This document shows positions 8,401 to 16,301 of a stretch of DNA of 64,000 bases, in pieces. Every line of letters begins with the position of its first letter. Within the stretch, counting starts at the first letter, position 1. The notes below the pieces were generated by a model. The model searched no databases, was not told the DNA's origin, and was given only the letters and a program-made list of their open reading frames with translations. Origin of the DNA: an uncultured Bellilinea sp. GTDB lineage: Bacteria > Chloroflexota > Anaerolineae > Anaerolineales > Anaerolineaceae. The position numbers and the translations under genes were made by a program. Location of the stretch: assembly GCA_938040735.1 (NCBI GenBank), contig CALHYE010000002.1, positions 124,001 through 188,000 of the forward strand, in the 5' to 3' direction.

Positions 8401-9297
8401 GAAGGCGTCCTTTTGCTCTGCTTGTAGATCCAGAACCCCTAATAAACGGCCGCCAATTTGGATGGGGATGGCAGCTTCAGCCTGTATCGTCTCCCAGCCT
8501 GATAGAGAGCGGTAGTACGGATCGCTTTCGACTCTTTGCGCAATAATTTCTACACCGCTTGCGGCAACCTGACCGATGATTCCCTCACCCGGTTGGATTT
8601 GCAAAACCGGCGGCTGATTGGCTTTCCTATCGTCCTTTGAGGCGCTGGCGCGATGAACCAGCATTTTCAAAAGTGGATCGAAAGTGTAAATCGAAACCAG
8701 AAAGTAGTCGAATCTTTCGAGGATCGTTTGGGTCAAATGCTGGCAAAATTGATCAAGATCGCGCAGGCGGGTTAGTTCGGAACTGACCTGACGCACCAGT
8801 GATAATTGTTCAAGCCGCCATTTTTTGATGACAGCCTGGCGTAAGACCTGCATAGCAAGCGCTGCATGAGAGGCGATGCCTTCCAGATACTCCATTTCAG
8901 CACGACTGAAAGGTTTGAGGTTAGACCGCCAAACATGTAAGACTCCCAGGAGATTGCCTTGGGAAATCAAAGGAATGGCAATTTGCGGGAGGAATTCTTT
9001 ATCGTTGGATGAGGATTGACTGGAATGGTTCTGGAGGATGGATTTGCGTTTCTCAAAGCATTCCTGCAAAAGGGGGGGTAACTCCTCCCCCGGTAAAATA
9101 GTTGGATAATTTTCTCCCGGCAGGGGATAGAAAGGTTTGGCCAGCCACAAATTGGCGTTGGCGGATAGTTTGGTTTCAATCCAGCGGCAAATCGCCTCAG
9201 ATTGACCTGCCACATCAGGTTGTGATAGCAGCGCTTCCCCGAAGCGGAGAAATTCTTTCCAATCCGGTTCAATCGTCTGCATGGGAGCGGGGCTCAT
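5431..9297 (-). CDS. Six-GAF-domain SpoIIE/RsbU-type serine phosphatase
   Basis: A 1288-residue cytoplasmic protein. Six consecutive GAF-type modules occupy about residues 15-1040, each ending in a helix like the one containing ALAMQVLRQA or AIAIRNARLY. A coiled linker (REIQLARQIQKTFLP) leads into a C-terminal PP2C/SpoIIE phosphatase (about 1060-1275). Phosphatase metal-site motifs are intact: VGGDFYD, DVSDKGMPAALYM, NAGHN and YTDGVTE. Enzymes of this type dephosphorylate a STAS antagonist and thereby change the partner of an anti-sigma kinase. The STAS and kinase genes lie directly upstream; the start overlaps the kinase stop as ATGA. The six GAF domains suggest integration of several small-molecule or redox inputs. 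No transmembrane segment was seen. Confidence 0.93.
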   Translation of the reverse strand: MSPAPMQTIEPDWKEFLRFGEALLSQPDVAGQSEAICRWIETKLSANANLWLAKPFYPLPGENYPTILPGEELPPLLQECFEKRKSILQNHSSQSSSNDKEFLPQIAIPLISQGNLLGVLHVWRSNLKPFSRAEMEYLEGIASHAALAMQVLRQAVIKKWRLEQLSLVRQVSSELTRLRDLDQFCQHLTQTILERFDYFLVSIYTFDPLLKMLVHRASASKDDRKANQPPVLQIQPGEGIIGQVAASGVEIIAQRVESDPYYRSLSGWETIQAEAAIPIQIGGRLLGVLDLQAEQKDAFHDVDLVVLHALADYLAFALEGMQLINGLEKRTQQISALLDITLKLTSILDFDQLLEEVVEAIQQHFGYPYVHIFILHPGRRKLIYEAGSGARSHALEENQVAYDWDDPHGIIPWVARTGQTLLANDVSQEPLYRPSDLPPADTRAELAIPLAYAGEILGVLDLQSDRVNSFDIRDIPLLESLGSTIAIAIRNARLYRSEVWRRQVAESFREIAGLVSANVALPDLLERILNEVDRSLPCEATALWLVQPGAERNEIPNLTLAAVHGAAAEKVWEVFQTNPNARQYLLEALSATSPLIRKPVDPIGPLGEALGFPPDYSSLAAPLRAGDEPLGLLTLAHRLPGRYGSEASLITMTFANHAAVAIQNNRLFMASQEQAWISTILLQIAEATQGTQSVEELLDTMARLTPMLVGVRKCAFFVWDENRQIFILQSEHGLNLTPKVMPITFDRSIPLVQRLVESRETIFIQNVAEELHLSEAGLDEESGTLVILPMISRGRLLGAFLVAHTPEHNFHSNRLFDQQTLDLLQGIARQTALAMENLMLIEARQEEAYVTAVLLQVAQAVVSQNNLEDILDTIVHLMPILVGIDSCVIYLWEEHLELFRTAKVFTGSQREEMMIEGETYRPGEFPLLDAVLESEQLIACKTTRKDFSIQNWKSLDCLLPAEEIERQYDPQDQWVLGVPLSVKGEFYGVLVASESNVPLSFHDRRLEILSGIAQQVSLAIQNDRLNREMIQRERLEREIQLARQIQKTFLPNRLPKIPGWEMDIYWQTAREVGGDFYDIFRIKGDRFGVVIADVSDKGMPAALYMTVTKTLIRAFSQNAESPARVLERVNRALAFEPRNTMFVTAVFVILNAEDGSLRYANAGHNLPFILRHENGAVEAFPKGGMALGVYSSNKLMDHLLTVEEGDWLIFYTDGVTESFSPAGETFGEQRLRLTIEKAPKHSPAGFLDFVREQLSNFREGTPPSDDLTLVVLHRVSTEEDEKGANDPP

Positions 9298-9713
9298 TTG
9301 CTCATCGTGCCTTTGTGCTTGATCAGTGTCAGGATGTTGTATCCTTCCCGATGATCATAATGAACTTCATCCATCCACTGGTGAATAAAATACAATCCTA
9401 ATCCATGATCCGAACGGTTTTTCAGGGGAATATTTGTTTTGGGTTTTTCGATCTTTTTGGGTTTGAATTTCTTTCCCTGATCACGCAGGGTGATGATTAA
9501 TGCGTCAGCGGCAATCTCGTAGGAAAACTCAATCTCGCCTCTATTTTCTCCGCCATAGGCATGCTCAATAATATTTGAACACGCCTCGTCAACAGCCGTC
9601 TCAACGCCATAGGCAGCACAAGAATCCAGCCCAAATTCTCGGGTAGCAATTTGAACCAGTTCTGCAATTTTAGCCAGGCTTTCGTATTTGCCTGGGAAAA
9701 CAAAGGTGGGCAT
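9294..9713 (-). CDS. Anti-sigma-factor-type serine kinase (RsbW/SpoIIAB-like)
   Basis: A 139-residue GHKL ATPase. The N-box reads DEACSNIIEHAYG, the G1 region has LRDQGKKF, and the G2 lid ends in HGLGLYFIHQ. Kinases of this class phosphorylate a STAS antagonist on Ser and bind a sigma factor or other target when the antagonist is phosphorylated. The ATG at 9713 was chosen because the reading frame upstream of it (to 9881) lies inside the STAS gene in another frame and has no kinase similarity. It lies 19 bases after the STAS gene and overlaps the phosphatase gene by ATGA. No sigma factor is adjacent, so the regulated target is unknown. Confidence 0.9.
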   Translation of the reverse strand: MPTFVFPGKYESLAKIAELVQIATREFGLDSCAAYGVETAVDEACSNIIEHAYGGENRGEIEFSYEIAADALIITLRDQGKKFKPKKIEKPKTNIPLKNRSDHGLGLYFIHQWMDEVHYDHREGYNILTLIKHKGTMSK

Positions 9714-9732
9714 TAATCCACAACCTGTAAAC

Positions 9733-10068
9733 TTAGAAATTTCCCACCGCGGAAACGGTCTCGTCAAAAATCTTGAAGAAGGGAGTGAAACCAGCCAGGT
9801 CGAGCGCGGAAAGGATGTTTGGCTGGACATTTGCCAGCACCACCTCCCCGCGGTTATAGCGCTTGCAAGTTTTTTGGGCACCGATCAACACCCTCAATCC
9901 GGCACTGGAGATGAAATCCAAATCTTGAAGGTCTAAGACAATTCGAAAACGACCTGCATCCATGATTTCGTTTAACTTCTCGGCCAGGCGCGGTGCGGTA
10001 GCGCTGTCCACGCGACCGGATACCTTCACAACATCACAGCGTTTAAATTCTGTGTGATTAATTTCCAT
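9733..10068 (-). CDS. STAS-domain anti-sigma factor antagonist (RsbV/SpoIIAA-like)
   Basis: A 111-residue single STAS domain. The conserved loop DFISSAGLRVLIGA carries the candidate phosphorylated Ser in SSAGL. GGAGG six bases before the ATG is a strong ribosome site. With the kinase and phosphatase genes downstream in the same operon it completes a partner-switching module: the kinase phosphorylates this protein, the six-GAF phosphatase reverses it, and free antagonist sequesters the kinase. A promoter candidate lies at 10110-10118. Confidence 0.92.
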   Translation of the reverse strand: MEINHTEFKRCDVVKVSGRVDSATAPRLAEKLNEIMDAGRFRIVLDLQDLDFISSAGLRVLIGAQKTCKRYNRGEVVLANVQPNILSALDLAGFTPFFKIFDETVSAVGNF

Positions 10069-10109
10069 GGATTTCCTCCATTTTTTTAGATTGGGCAGTT
10101 GTTCTGTAA

Positions 10110-10118
10110 ATTATATCA
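10110..10118 (-). promoter_or_regulatory. Extended -10 promoter of the partner-switching operon
   Basis: On the minus strand TGATATAAT is a perfect extended -10 element (TGn-TATAAT); +1 would be near 10103. No good -35 was found at 17 bases, which is common with extended -10 promoters. Confidence 0.5.
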
Positions 10119-10264
10119 TGACCCATCCCCAATCAGCGCTTGACAAAATCAAGGCTATCCCGATTCCGGCTTTTTAGTGTAGAATACTTTTCGTGAACCT
10201 GTAACTTTAATCCCAATTTCACCGGAGAAGAAAATATTTCCCCCGGAAATGGAGCAGGAAAATC

Positions 10265-11002
10265 ATGAGTGAAAAAAAATCGCCTCAAAGCGTCATTGAT
10301 TCCTATCGCAGACGTCAGCAAATGATGCCTTACATCACATGGGGTTTGGCAGGTCTGCTGGTGGTGATGGGAATCATCCTGATCTTTCTATGGGTCAGTG
10401 GAGGGAACCGACCGCAAATTGCTCTGTTTTCTTCCCCCACCCCGACGGCCACATCAACGCTGACCCCAAGCCCGGTGCCGCCGACTGCTACCGTGACAAT
10501 GACCCCAACCGAAACGGAGACGCCTACGCCAACGTTGACGTTCACACCCTCAGGGCCGTTCGAATACACTGTTCAAAGCGGCGATACCTGCTTTGATCTG
10601 GCAGTCAAATATGAAGTGGATTTGCTGGTGCTTCTGGCGTTAAATAATTTTCCCGCCGGCCAGTGCCCGATTCGCGAAGGGGATAAAATTCTGATCCCCG
10701 CTCCCAATCAACAATTGCCCACCGAAACACCGCTGCCGACCGGTCTTCCGCGCGGCACACGGATTGAGTACATGGTCAAAACGGGGGATACGCTGGATTA
10801 TATTGCCTCAATCTTCAATTCAACCGTTGATGATATCATGCAACAAAACCGCATCACCGATAAAAACCTGATTTCTGCCGGGCAAGTGTTAATTGTGCGG
10901 GTAAATCTGGTTACACCAACACCCACCCGTCCGCCAACCTTGACCCCAACAACGGGAGAACAACAGCCAACCGTAACTCCATCCCCAACCAGCAGTTCTT
11001 GA
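10265..11002 (+). CDS. Membrane-anchored protein with two LysM domains
   Basis: A 245-residue protein with a basic cytoplasmic head, one membrane segment (about 24-44), a Thr/Pro linker (about 56-97), two LysM domains (about 101-145, YTVQSGDTC; about 169-212, YMVKTGDTL) and a Thr/Pro tail. It is probably bound to the outer face of the membrane with the LysM domains on wall glycan. The first LysM has a Cys pair (Cys109, Cys134), as in the LysM protein at 1469-2326, while the second has none. AGGA lies five bases before the ATG. The transcript ends at the hairpin at 11029-11056. No enzymatic domain is visible, so a structural or sensory role is inferred. Confidence 0.88.
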   Translation: MSEKKSPQSVIDSYRRRQQMMPYITWGLAGLLVVMGIILIFLWVSGGNRPQIALFSSPTPTATSTLTPSPVPPTATVTMTPTETETPTPTLTFTPSGPFEYTVQSGDTCFDLAVKYEVDLLVLLALNNFPAGQCPIREGDKILIPAPNQQLPTETPLPTGLPRGTRIEYMVKTGDTLDYIASIFNSTVDDIMQQNRITDKNLISAGQVLIVRVNLVTPTPTRPPTLTPTTGEQQPTVTPSPTSSS

Positions 11003-11028
11003 AAAAATAATCCAAGTCAAATGGAAAG

Positions 11029-11062
11029 AGGGGCTTTTCAAATAGTGAAAGCCCCTTAATTC
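11029..11062 (+). terminator. Terminator after the LysM gene
   Basis: A stem of AGGGGCTTTTCA with TGAAAGCCCCT (one bulged T) and a 5-base loop is followed by the moderately T-rich TAATTCTTT. It lies 26 bases after the stop codon. Confidence 0.7.
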
Positions 11063-11078
11063 TTTCCTCAAAATAGTA

Positions 11079-11087
11079 TGGTATAAA
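11079..11087 (+). promoter_or_regulatory. Extended -10 promoter of the permease operon
   Basis: TGGTATAAA fits an extended -10; +1 would be near 11094, about 34 bases before the ATG. No obvious Zur-box palindrome was found here. Confidence 0.45.
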
Positions 11088-11127
11088 TCCTTTGCAATAA
11101 AGGCGTTTAGAGTTAAGAATCAGGGCA

Positions 11128-12195
11128 ATGGTTAAACAAAATCCTGCTTCCGCACAAGGTTGGACGGTTCGTTTAATTCCACAAATCCCATTGGTGATTT
11201 TGGCTGGAGTGATAACCCTGGCAGGTCTCGCCCGATTGCAACAGATCTTCAACTGGCAGGGCGACCTGCTTTTGGGGTTGACAGACGGAATCGCCAATTT
11301 TTCGGCAGTATTTTTGGGGATTTTTATTGAGGCGGCTCCTTACTTGTTGTTGGGAACACTGGCTTCCGGGCTGGTGGAAGTTTTTTTCAGCGCTGAAGAA
11401 TTGGTTCGATTGCTGCCGCGCGGCCGCTTTCTTGCGGTTGGTTTGGGCGGATTGCTGGGATTGTTTTTTCCGGTTTGCGAATGCGGCAGTATCCCGCTGG
11501 CACGCCGATTAATGAGCAAGGGGATACCGGTACCGGTTGGAATTGCTTTCTTACTGGCAGCTCCGGTCATCAACCCAATTGTAATTGCCAGCACCTTTGC
11601 GGCGTTTGGCAATACACCCATTTTTTGGCTTCGTTTTGCGCTTACGTTGCTGATTGCGGTTGGAGTTGGCTTGTTGTTCCTGTTTGAAACCGATATGAGC
11701 CGAATCATTCGCCCGATGAATGTGGATCTTGCCCATTCTTTTCATCTTCACGATGAGCATGAACCCAAAAACTCGCCTTCTTCCTGGAAGGGGAAACTCA
11801 AGAGGGTGATGATCATAGCCGCCGATGAGTTTTTTGAAATGGGACGGTTTTTAGTCATTGGAGCTCTCCTCGCGGCCTTAATGCAGACGGTTATACCGCA
11901 AAGCTGGCTGCTGTCTTTGGGTCAAGGCCCGATTCTTTCGGTGATTGTGCTTTCTTTGCTGGCGGTGCTGCTTTCAATTTGTTCCACTGTCGATTCGTTT
12001 ATTGCGCTGGCTTTTAGCAATACTTTTTCTGCTGGAGCAATTCTGGCGTTTCTGGTCTACGGACCGATGGTGGATATTAAAGCGACTCTCATGTTTTTGC
12101 GGGTTTTCAAGCGGAAAACCGTCCTAATCCTGATCGTTTTACCGTGGCTGTTCACTCTGGTTGCCAGCGCTGCGATTAACTTGTGGGTAAGGTGA
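11128..12195 (+). CDS. UPF0718 (YcgR/DUF318) family permease
   Basis: A 355-residue integral membrane protein with eight or more hydrophobic segments and a central charged, His-rich loop (SFHLHDEHE, about residues 203-211). Conserved features are the PVCECGSIPLARRL motif (about 115-128) and a second cluster SICSTVDSFIALAF. The family includes Bacillus YcgR and ArsP-like transporters, and its members act on metals or organo-metals. The next gene encodes a TIGR03943/YcgQ protein two bases downstream; in Bacillus this pair is zinc-responsive. A zinc or other metal role here is inferred from that pairing and from the Cys and His motifs. Confidence 0.83.
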   Translation: MVKQNPASAQGWTVRLIPQIPLVILAGVITLAGLARLQQIFNWQGDLLLGLTDGIANFSAVFLGIFIEAAPYLLLGTLASGLVEVFFSAEELVRLLPRGRFLAVGLGGLLGLFFPVCECGSIPLARRLMSKGIPVPVGIAFLLAAPVINPIVIASTFAAFGNTPIFWLRFALTLLIAVGVGLLFLFETDMSRIIRPMNVDLAHSFHLHDEHEPKNSPSSWKGKLKRVMIIAADEFFEMGRFLVIGALLAALMQTVIPQSWLLSLGQGPILSVIVLSLLAVLLSICSTVDSFIALAFSNTFSAGAILAFLVYGPMVDIKATLMFLRVFKRKTVLILIVLPWLFTLVASAAINLWVR

Positions 12196-12197
12196 AG

Positions 12198-12926
12198 ATG
12201 ACTCTGCGAACTGGTCGAAGTTTTCAGGCTTTAATCTTAGCACTGCTGGGGCTTTTTTTGCTTAGCCGGATTTGGAGCGGGACTGTTTTGTTCTACATCA
12301 ACCAGCGCTTTGTGTTTTTGGTGTTTTTAGCCGGTTTGGGGTTTGTCATACTGGCGCAAGTTCTTTATACAGAACGTTTATCCAGCCAAAACAGCGAAGG
12401 AAGTCCAATGAATGATTCCAAGTCAACCTTGGGGTGGTTGGCGATCCCTATTCTAATCGGCCTCCTTGTGCCAGCCAGGCCGTTGAGCCCTTCTGCGGTA
12501 GTCAAACGAGGTATCAGTTTGGATGCGCCGATTTCGGCGCGAATCGAAGATACTGCTAATTTGCTTTCCCTCAGCCCTACCGAAAGGACGGTGCTGGATT
12601 GGATTCGTTTGTTCAGTTTCAGCGAGAATTTACAGCAATTTGTTGGACAACCCGTGGATGTGACCGGTTTTGTGTTTTCGGACGGCCGTTTGAGCGAAAA
12701 CCAATTTATGGTGGGGCGATTCACCATCACCTGTTGTGTTGCGGATGCAACCGCTTTGGGAATGATTGCCGAATACCCAAAGGTTATAGGATTGAAACAA
12801 CACAGTTGGGTGCGCGTGCAAGGAAAGATTGATTTATTAGAGCGGGATGGGCGTTTGCTGCCAATCATCCGGGCTGAATCGGTTGAGGCGGTTGCGCCCC
12901 CCGAGCAGCCCTATCTTTTCCCATGA
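12198..12926 (+). CDS. TIGR03943 (YcgQ-like) membrane protein
   Basis: A 242-residue protein with three N-terminal hydrophobic segments (two near 10-55, one near 78-92) and a C-terminal soluble domain. That domain has the family's ITCCVADA double-Cys motif and an OB-like ending (WVRVQGKI). The ATG at 12198 is preferred over the in-frame GTG at 12183 because AAGGTG precedes it and the GTG lies inside the permease gene. The partner permease ends two bases upstream, so the two are almost certainly co-expressed and probably form one transporter. The exact function of this family is not settled. Confidence 0.82.
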   Translation: MTLRTGRSFQALILALLGLFLLSRIWSGTVLFYINQRFVFLVFLAGLGFVILAQVLYTERLSSQNSEGSPMNDSKSTLGWLAIPILIGLLVPARPLSPSAVVKRGISLDAPISARIEDTANLLSLSPTERTVLDWIRLFSFSENLQQFVGQPVDVTGFVFSDGRLSENQFMVGRFTITCCVADATALGMIAEYPKVIGLKQHSWVRVQGKIDLLERDGRLLPIIRAESVEAVAPPEQPYLFP

Positions 12927-14290
12927 AACTGCGTCGGTTTGAACGAATTATTCTGGTCACTATCATTCTGCTAGCGGCTGTTCTGACAGGGCTGGCTTTG
13001 GTTACCGTTCAAATTGGGCTGCCCAATCCGCAAATTATTTATCCATCCGAGGATGGAGTCATCAGCGGGCGTGGGCCGGTTGAACTGCGTTTTCAACAAG
13101 ATATGGAACGCTCATCCGTGGAAATCCGCCTTTCGTTTGAACCGGATTGGAAGGGAGTCTGGCGTTGGATAGATGACAGAACGATCCGGTTTTTTCCGAG
13201 TAATACGCTTGGCGAGGGTACGACTCTTTCCCTGATTCTGGAGCAGGGCGCTCGCAGCCGTGATGGGCGAATTTTGCGTCAGCCTTTCAAGGCTGGTTTG
13301 CAAATCCGTCCTGCGTCACTGGTCATTCTGCACGACCCGCTAAATTCGGCAGAATTAATTTGGATGGATGCCGCAACAGGTGAAAATCATCCGCTCACCG
13401 CCAGCGGAGGCCGGGTATTCGACTTTTCAGTTTCTCCCGATGGGGAAAAAATTGTCTATTCCAGAATCAACCTTCGGGATGGCAGCGACTTGATTTTAAC
13501 CAAGCGGGATGGAACTGAGGAAAAAGTGCTGGTAGAATGCGGCGATTTAGCCTGTCTAGAACCGGTTTGGACACCGGATGGCCGTTTTGTGGCTTACACC
13601 CGCTATAAAAGTGGTTTGACGGCCAGTCTGATGGAGGGTGTGGGAAAAATTTATGTGGTAGATGTGATAAGCGGTTCAAGTAATTTGCTCTTTGATAACC
13701 CCGGTCTTTATGGCTCTTTACCGGTATTTTCACCGGATGGTTCAGCGCTTTCGTTTTATGATTACGGCGAACAAGCGATTCGCCTTGTCAATTTGTCGGA
13801 TGGCAGCAGTTCGATCATTCCCAGTCGGGTAGCGGGACGGGGAAGCTGGTCGCCGGACAGCCGTACATTACTTGTGGCGGACTGGGATGGCGAAGGGACG
13901 ATTCCGCGCAGCAATCTTTTTCGGTTAGATTTGGAAACCCGTTTGGTCAGCCGGTTTTTTGAAGAGTCGTTTGAGGTGTTGGATGTCTCGTTACCGGCTT
14001 GGTCGCCCAATGGCGAATGGGTAATTTGTGCGGTTCAAACCCAAAGCCGGCAGGAAGGTAAACAACTGTGGCTGTTCGATCGGGATGGTCAACCCATTAC
14101 CCAGATTACCAATGATCCCCAAATGAATTATTCTTCCTATCAATGGTCGCCGGATGGCAAAAAAGTAGTCTTTCAGGGATTTAATTTACGCCAGTCAAGC
14201 GATCCTCCAAAAATTTTTATCTGGTATTGGGAAGACCAACGAATTGAAAGACTTTTTGAAAACGGGGCATTTCCCCAGTGGATGCCATGA
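12923..14290 (+). CDS. Membrane-anchored PD40 beta-propeller protein with Ig-like N-terminal domain
   Basis: A 455-residue protein: signal-anchor helix (about 8-30), an Ig-like domain resembling SbsA/Big_5 (about 35-130, with PVELRFQQDMER and GTTLSLIL), then TolB-type PD40 blades (about 160-455; repeated SPDGEKIVY, TPDGRFVAY, SPDGSALSF, SPNGEWVI, SPDGKKVVF). Such propellers usually mediate protein contacts outside the membrane; no catalytic residues were recognised. It overlaps the TIGR03943 gene by ATGA and so is translationally coupled to the metal permease pair. Whether it works with the permease is unknown. Confidence 0.83.
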   Translation: MKLRRFERIILVTIILLAAVLTGLALVTVQIGLPNPQIIYPSEDGVISGRGPVELRFQQDMERSSVEIRLSFEPDWKGVWRWIDDRTIRFFPSNTLGEGTTLSLILEQGARSRDGRILRQPFKAGLQIRPASLVILHDPLNSAELIWMDAATGENHPLTASGGRVFDFSVSPDGEKIVYSRINLRDGSDLILTKRDGTEEKVLVECGDLACLEPVWTPDGRFVAYTRYKSGLTASLMEGVGKIYVVDVISGSSNLLFDNPGLYGSLPVFSPDGSALSFYDYGEQAIRLVNLSDGSSSIIPSRVAGRGSWSPDSRTLLVADWDGEGTIPRSNLFRLDLETRLVSRFFEESFEVLDVSLPAWSPNGEWVICAVQTQSRQEGKQLWLFDRDGQPITQITNDPQMNYSSYQWSPDGKKVVFQGFNLRQSSDPPKIFIWYWEDQRIERLFENGAFPQWMP

Positions 14291-14301
14291 GATGGATAAG
14301 A

Positions 14302-15462
14302 TTAGACCTGATCGTTGGTAATGAATTGAAGGGCCGAGCGGATTTCTTTAATCACATCCGGGTCGCTTTCGGATTGTAAAGCCTCTTGCAGGGCAGTCCG
14401 TGCCCGCGCGCCGCCGTTTTTCCCGATTGCCCAGGCTGCATGGGCGCGGATCAACGGTTCCGGTTCATTTTTTAGGCAGATTAACAGCGCAGCCAGGCTC
14501 TGTTCACTGGTGGAGTTGCCAAGAGCAACTGCAATATTGCGCAAGTAACCACGGCGTTTTACGCGCTGGAGAGGGCTCTGGTTGAATTTTTGCTTGAATT
14601 CTGTTGGCGAAAGCAGAATTTCACGTGTCAGATGCGGTCGAGCCGTATTATCCTTTGGAGAGAAGAGGGGGTCATGATGGGATGAGGCAAAACGAATATT
14701 CCAGGGACAAACCTGCTGACAAATATCGCAACCGAAAACCCAATTATCGAGCGTTGCACGCAAGTCGGTTGGTATCCCGCCCTTATTTTCGATGGTGAGG
14801 TAGGAAATACAGCGTTTGGCATCCAGTGTTCGGTCAGGCAGGATACAATGAGTCGGGCAGGCTTCAATACACCGCCGGCAGGAACCGCAATGATCGGTGG
14901 TAAAGGGGGAATCCGGTTCGAGGTCGAGGGTGAGGAATAATTCGCCCAGCAGAAAGTAAGATCCCATGCGAGGATGGATCAGACAGGTATTTTTGCCAAT
15001 CCAACCAAGGCCGGCGCGTTGGGCTAGATCGCGTTCCAGCACCGGGCCGCTGTCCGTAAGGATTTTCCACTCAAAGGGGAAGTCAATTCTGGTTTGTAAA
15101 GCCGCAACCAAAGTCTTCAAACGAGCGGGGATGATATTGTGATAATCTTCTCCCCAAGCGTAGGCAGCAACCTTACCGTGCAGTTCGGATTCAATCACCG
15201 GAGCGTCTTCGGGGCGGGGGTAGCGGATGCCAACCATGACGATGGATTTTACGCCAGGAAGGATCAAAGAAGGATTGGCGCGACGGGCAATCGCATCCGG
15301 ACGGGATAAATAGGTCATATCCCCGTGCAAACCTCGGTCCAGCCATTTTTGGTAGATGGGGAATGAATCTGGCGGGGAGGGATCGGTAATGCCCACCAGA
15401 TCAAAGCCGAGACGGTGAGCCTCGGCTTTGATGAATTCCTTTAAGGCTGGCGAACCTTCCAT
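14302..15462 (-). CDS. queG: Epoxyqueuosine reductase QueG
   Basis: A 386-residue enzyme that reduces epoxyqueuosine to queuosine in tRNA using a cobalamin and two 4Fe-4S clusters. The cluster motifs are CGSCRRCIEACP and CDICQQVCPW plus intervening Cys (KRCISY). The family motifs WGEDYH and LTDSGPVLERDLA are present, and the C-terminus forms HEAT-like repeats (RAHAAWAIGKNG), as in known QueG structures. The ATG at 15462 was chosen; a GTG two codons upstream (15468) is an alternative and neither has a strong ribosome site. It follows the Ig-like lipoprotein gene by less than 15 bases and is probably co-transcribed. Confidence 0.95.
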   Translation of the reverse strand: MEGSPALKEFIKAEAHRLGFDLVGITDPSPPDSFPIYQKWLDRGLHGDMTYLSRPDAIARRANPSLILPGVKSIVMVGIRYPRPEDAPVIESELHGKVAAYAWGEDYHNIIPARLKTLVAALQTRIDFPFEWKILTDSGPVLERDLAQRAGLGWIGKNTCLIHPRMGSYFLLGELFLTLDLEPDSPFTTDHCGSCRRCIEACPTHCILPDRTLDAKRCISYLTIENKGGIPTDLRATLDNWVFGCDICQQVCPWNIRFASSHHDPLFSPKDNTARPHLTREILLSPTEFKQKFNQSPLQRVKRRGYLRNIAVALGNSTSEQSLAALLICLKNEPEPLIRAHAAWAIGKNGGARARTALQEALQSESDPDVIKEIRSALQFITNDQV

Positions 15463-15476
15463 TGCCACGAGGTGAA

Positions 15477-16202
15477 CTATGGCGTTGGGGAGGGTGTTTC
15501 CGTTTCCGTCGGCGCTGGCGGAGGAGTGTTGGTGGCAGGGGCGGCAGTTTGGGTTGGGGTGGGGGCGCTGCCGGAGACTTTGATATCGAGGGTCAGGGTG
15601 AAAAAGTTTTGTCCATCGGCATTGGTTAATACCCAGATGGTTCGGTAATCCCCGGCTTTACTCGGCGCTTTCATGTTGAGTACCAAATCTACGCTTTCGT
15701 TGGGTTTGACTTCCTTGGGAAAGCGGATATCCGATGCTCCAAAACGCAAAGTCGCATCTCCGAGGAAGTACCTCACCTGATAGGCGGTTGTCCAGGTGGT
15801 GGTACCCACGTTTTTCACCGTCCAGGTCAGGGTGAACGGCTGTTCAGGGAACATCACCGTTCCATCCAGTGGGGATTGGGTGACAAAATCGGCGCGATCA
15901 GCAACCGATGGGCGCGTTGCGGTTGGCGGGATGGTCGCGGTGGGCGTATCGCCGCTGGTTGGCGAAACGGCTTGAGTCGGTTCTGGGGTGTTGGTTGGCG
16001 GTAAAGTGGCAGTCGGTGTGGCAGTAGGCAGACTGGCTGCGGTCTGAGTTAGGCCGGCAGCGACTGTTTCGGCAGCCTGGGTGAAAATCAGGGCTGGGTC
16101 AGTCGTGGGGACAGTTTCTGAGCGGCTGCATGCCGAAAGGAACAATAAACCCGACAGAAGGATAAGCCGAAACGCTTGTTTCGAAATTTTCTGGTTCATC
16201 AT
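15477..16202 (-). CDS. Lipoprotein with NBR1-type Ig-like domain
   Basis: A 241-residue lipoprotein. The signal ends in LSAC with Cys25. A Thr/Pro linker (about 55-100) leads to one Ig-like domain (about 103-212) with the NBR1/Ig pattern FTLTWTVKNVGTTTW and YRTIWVLTNADGQNFFTLTL. A second Thr/Pro-rich tail closes the protein. Such domains are common in secreted Anaerolineae proteins and probably bind partners; no catalytic site is seen. GGAGGAAG precedes the ATG, and a promoter lies at 16233-16261. Confidence 0.85.
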   Translation of the reverse strand: MMNQKISKQAFRLILLSGLLFLSACSRSETVPTTDPALIFTQAAETVAAGLTQTAASLPTATPTATLPPTNTPEPTQAVSPTSGDTPTATIPPTATRPSVADRADFVTQSPLDGTVMFPEQPFTLTWTVKNVGTTTWTTAYQVRYFLGDATLRFGASDIRFPKEVKPNESVDLVLNMKAPSKAGDYRTIWVLTNADGQNFFTLTLDIKVSGSAPTPTQTAAPATNTPPPAPTETETPSPTP

Positions 16203-16232
16203 AATTCTTCCTCCAAGTTCAAATCAAACCTA

Positions 16233-16261
16233 ATGATACCTGCCAATGGCCTGGCAGACAA
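16233..16261 (-). promoter_or_regulatory. Promoter of the Ig-like lipoprotein and queG
   Basis: On the minus strand TTGTCT (16261-16256), a 17-base spacer and TATCAT (16238-16233). The spacer holds a 6-bp inverted repeat CTGCCA/TGGCAG (16240-16257), which could be an operator. Confidence 0.6.
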
Positions 16262-16301
16262 TCCCCCGATTCTGTACCGATCTGATCAAATTGTCAAGCC
16301 T

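Noticed and set aside
10140-10185. A promoter TTGACA...TAGAAT for the LysM gene at 10265
   Set aside because: The two hexamers are 34 bases apart, double the functional spacing, and no better partner was found for either.
11066-11127. A Zur box upstream of the permease pair
   Set aside because: No Zur-like inverted repeat (TCGTAATnATTACGA type) was found, so zinc control cannot be claimed.
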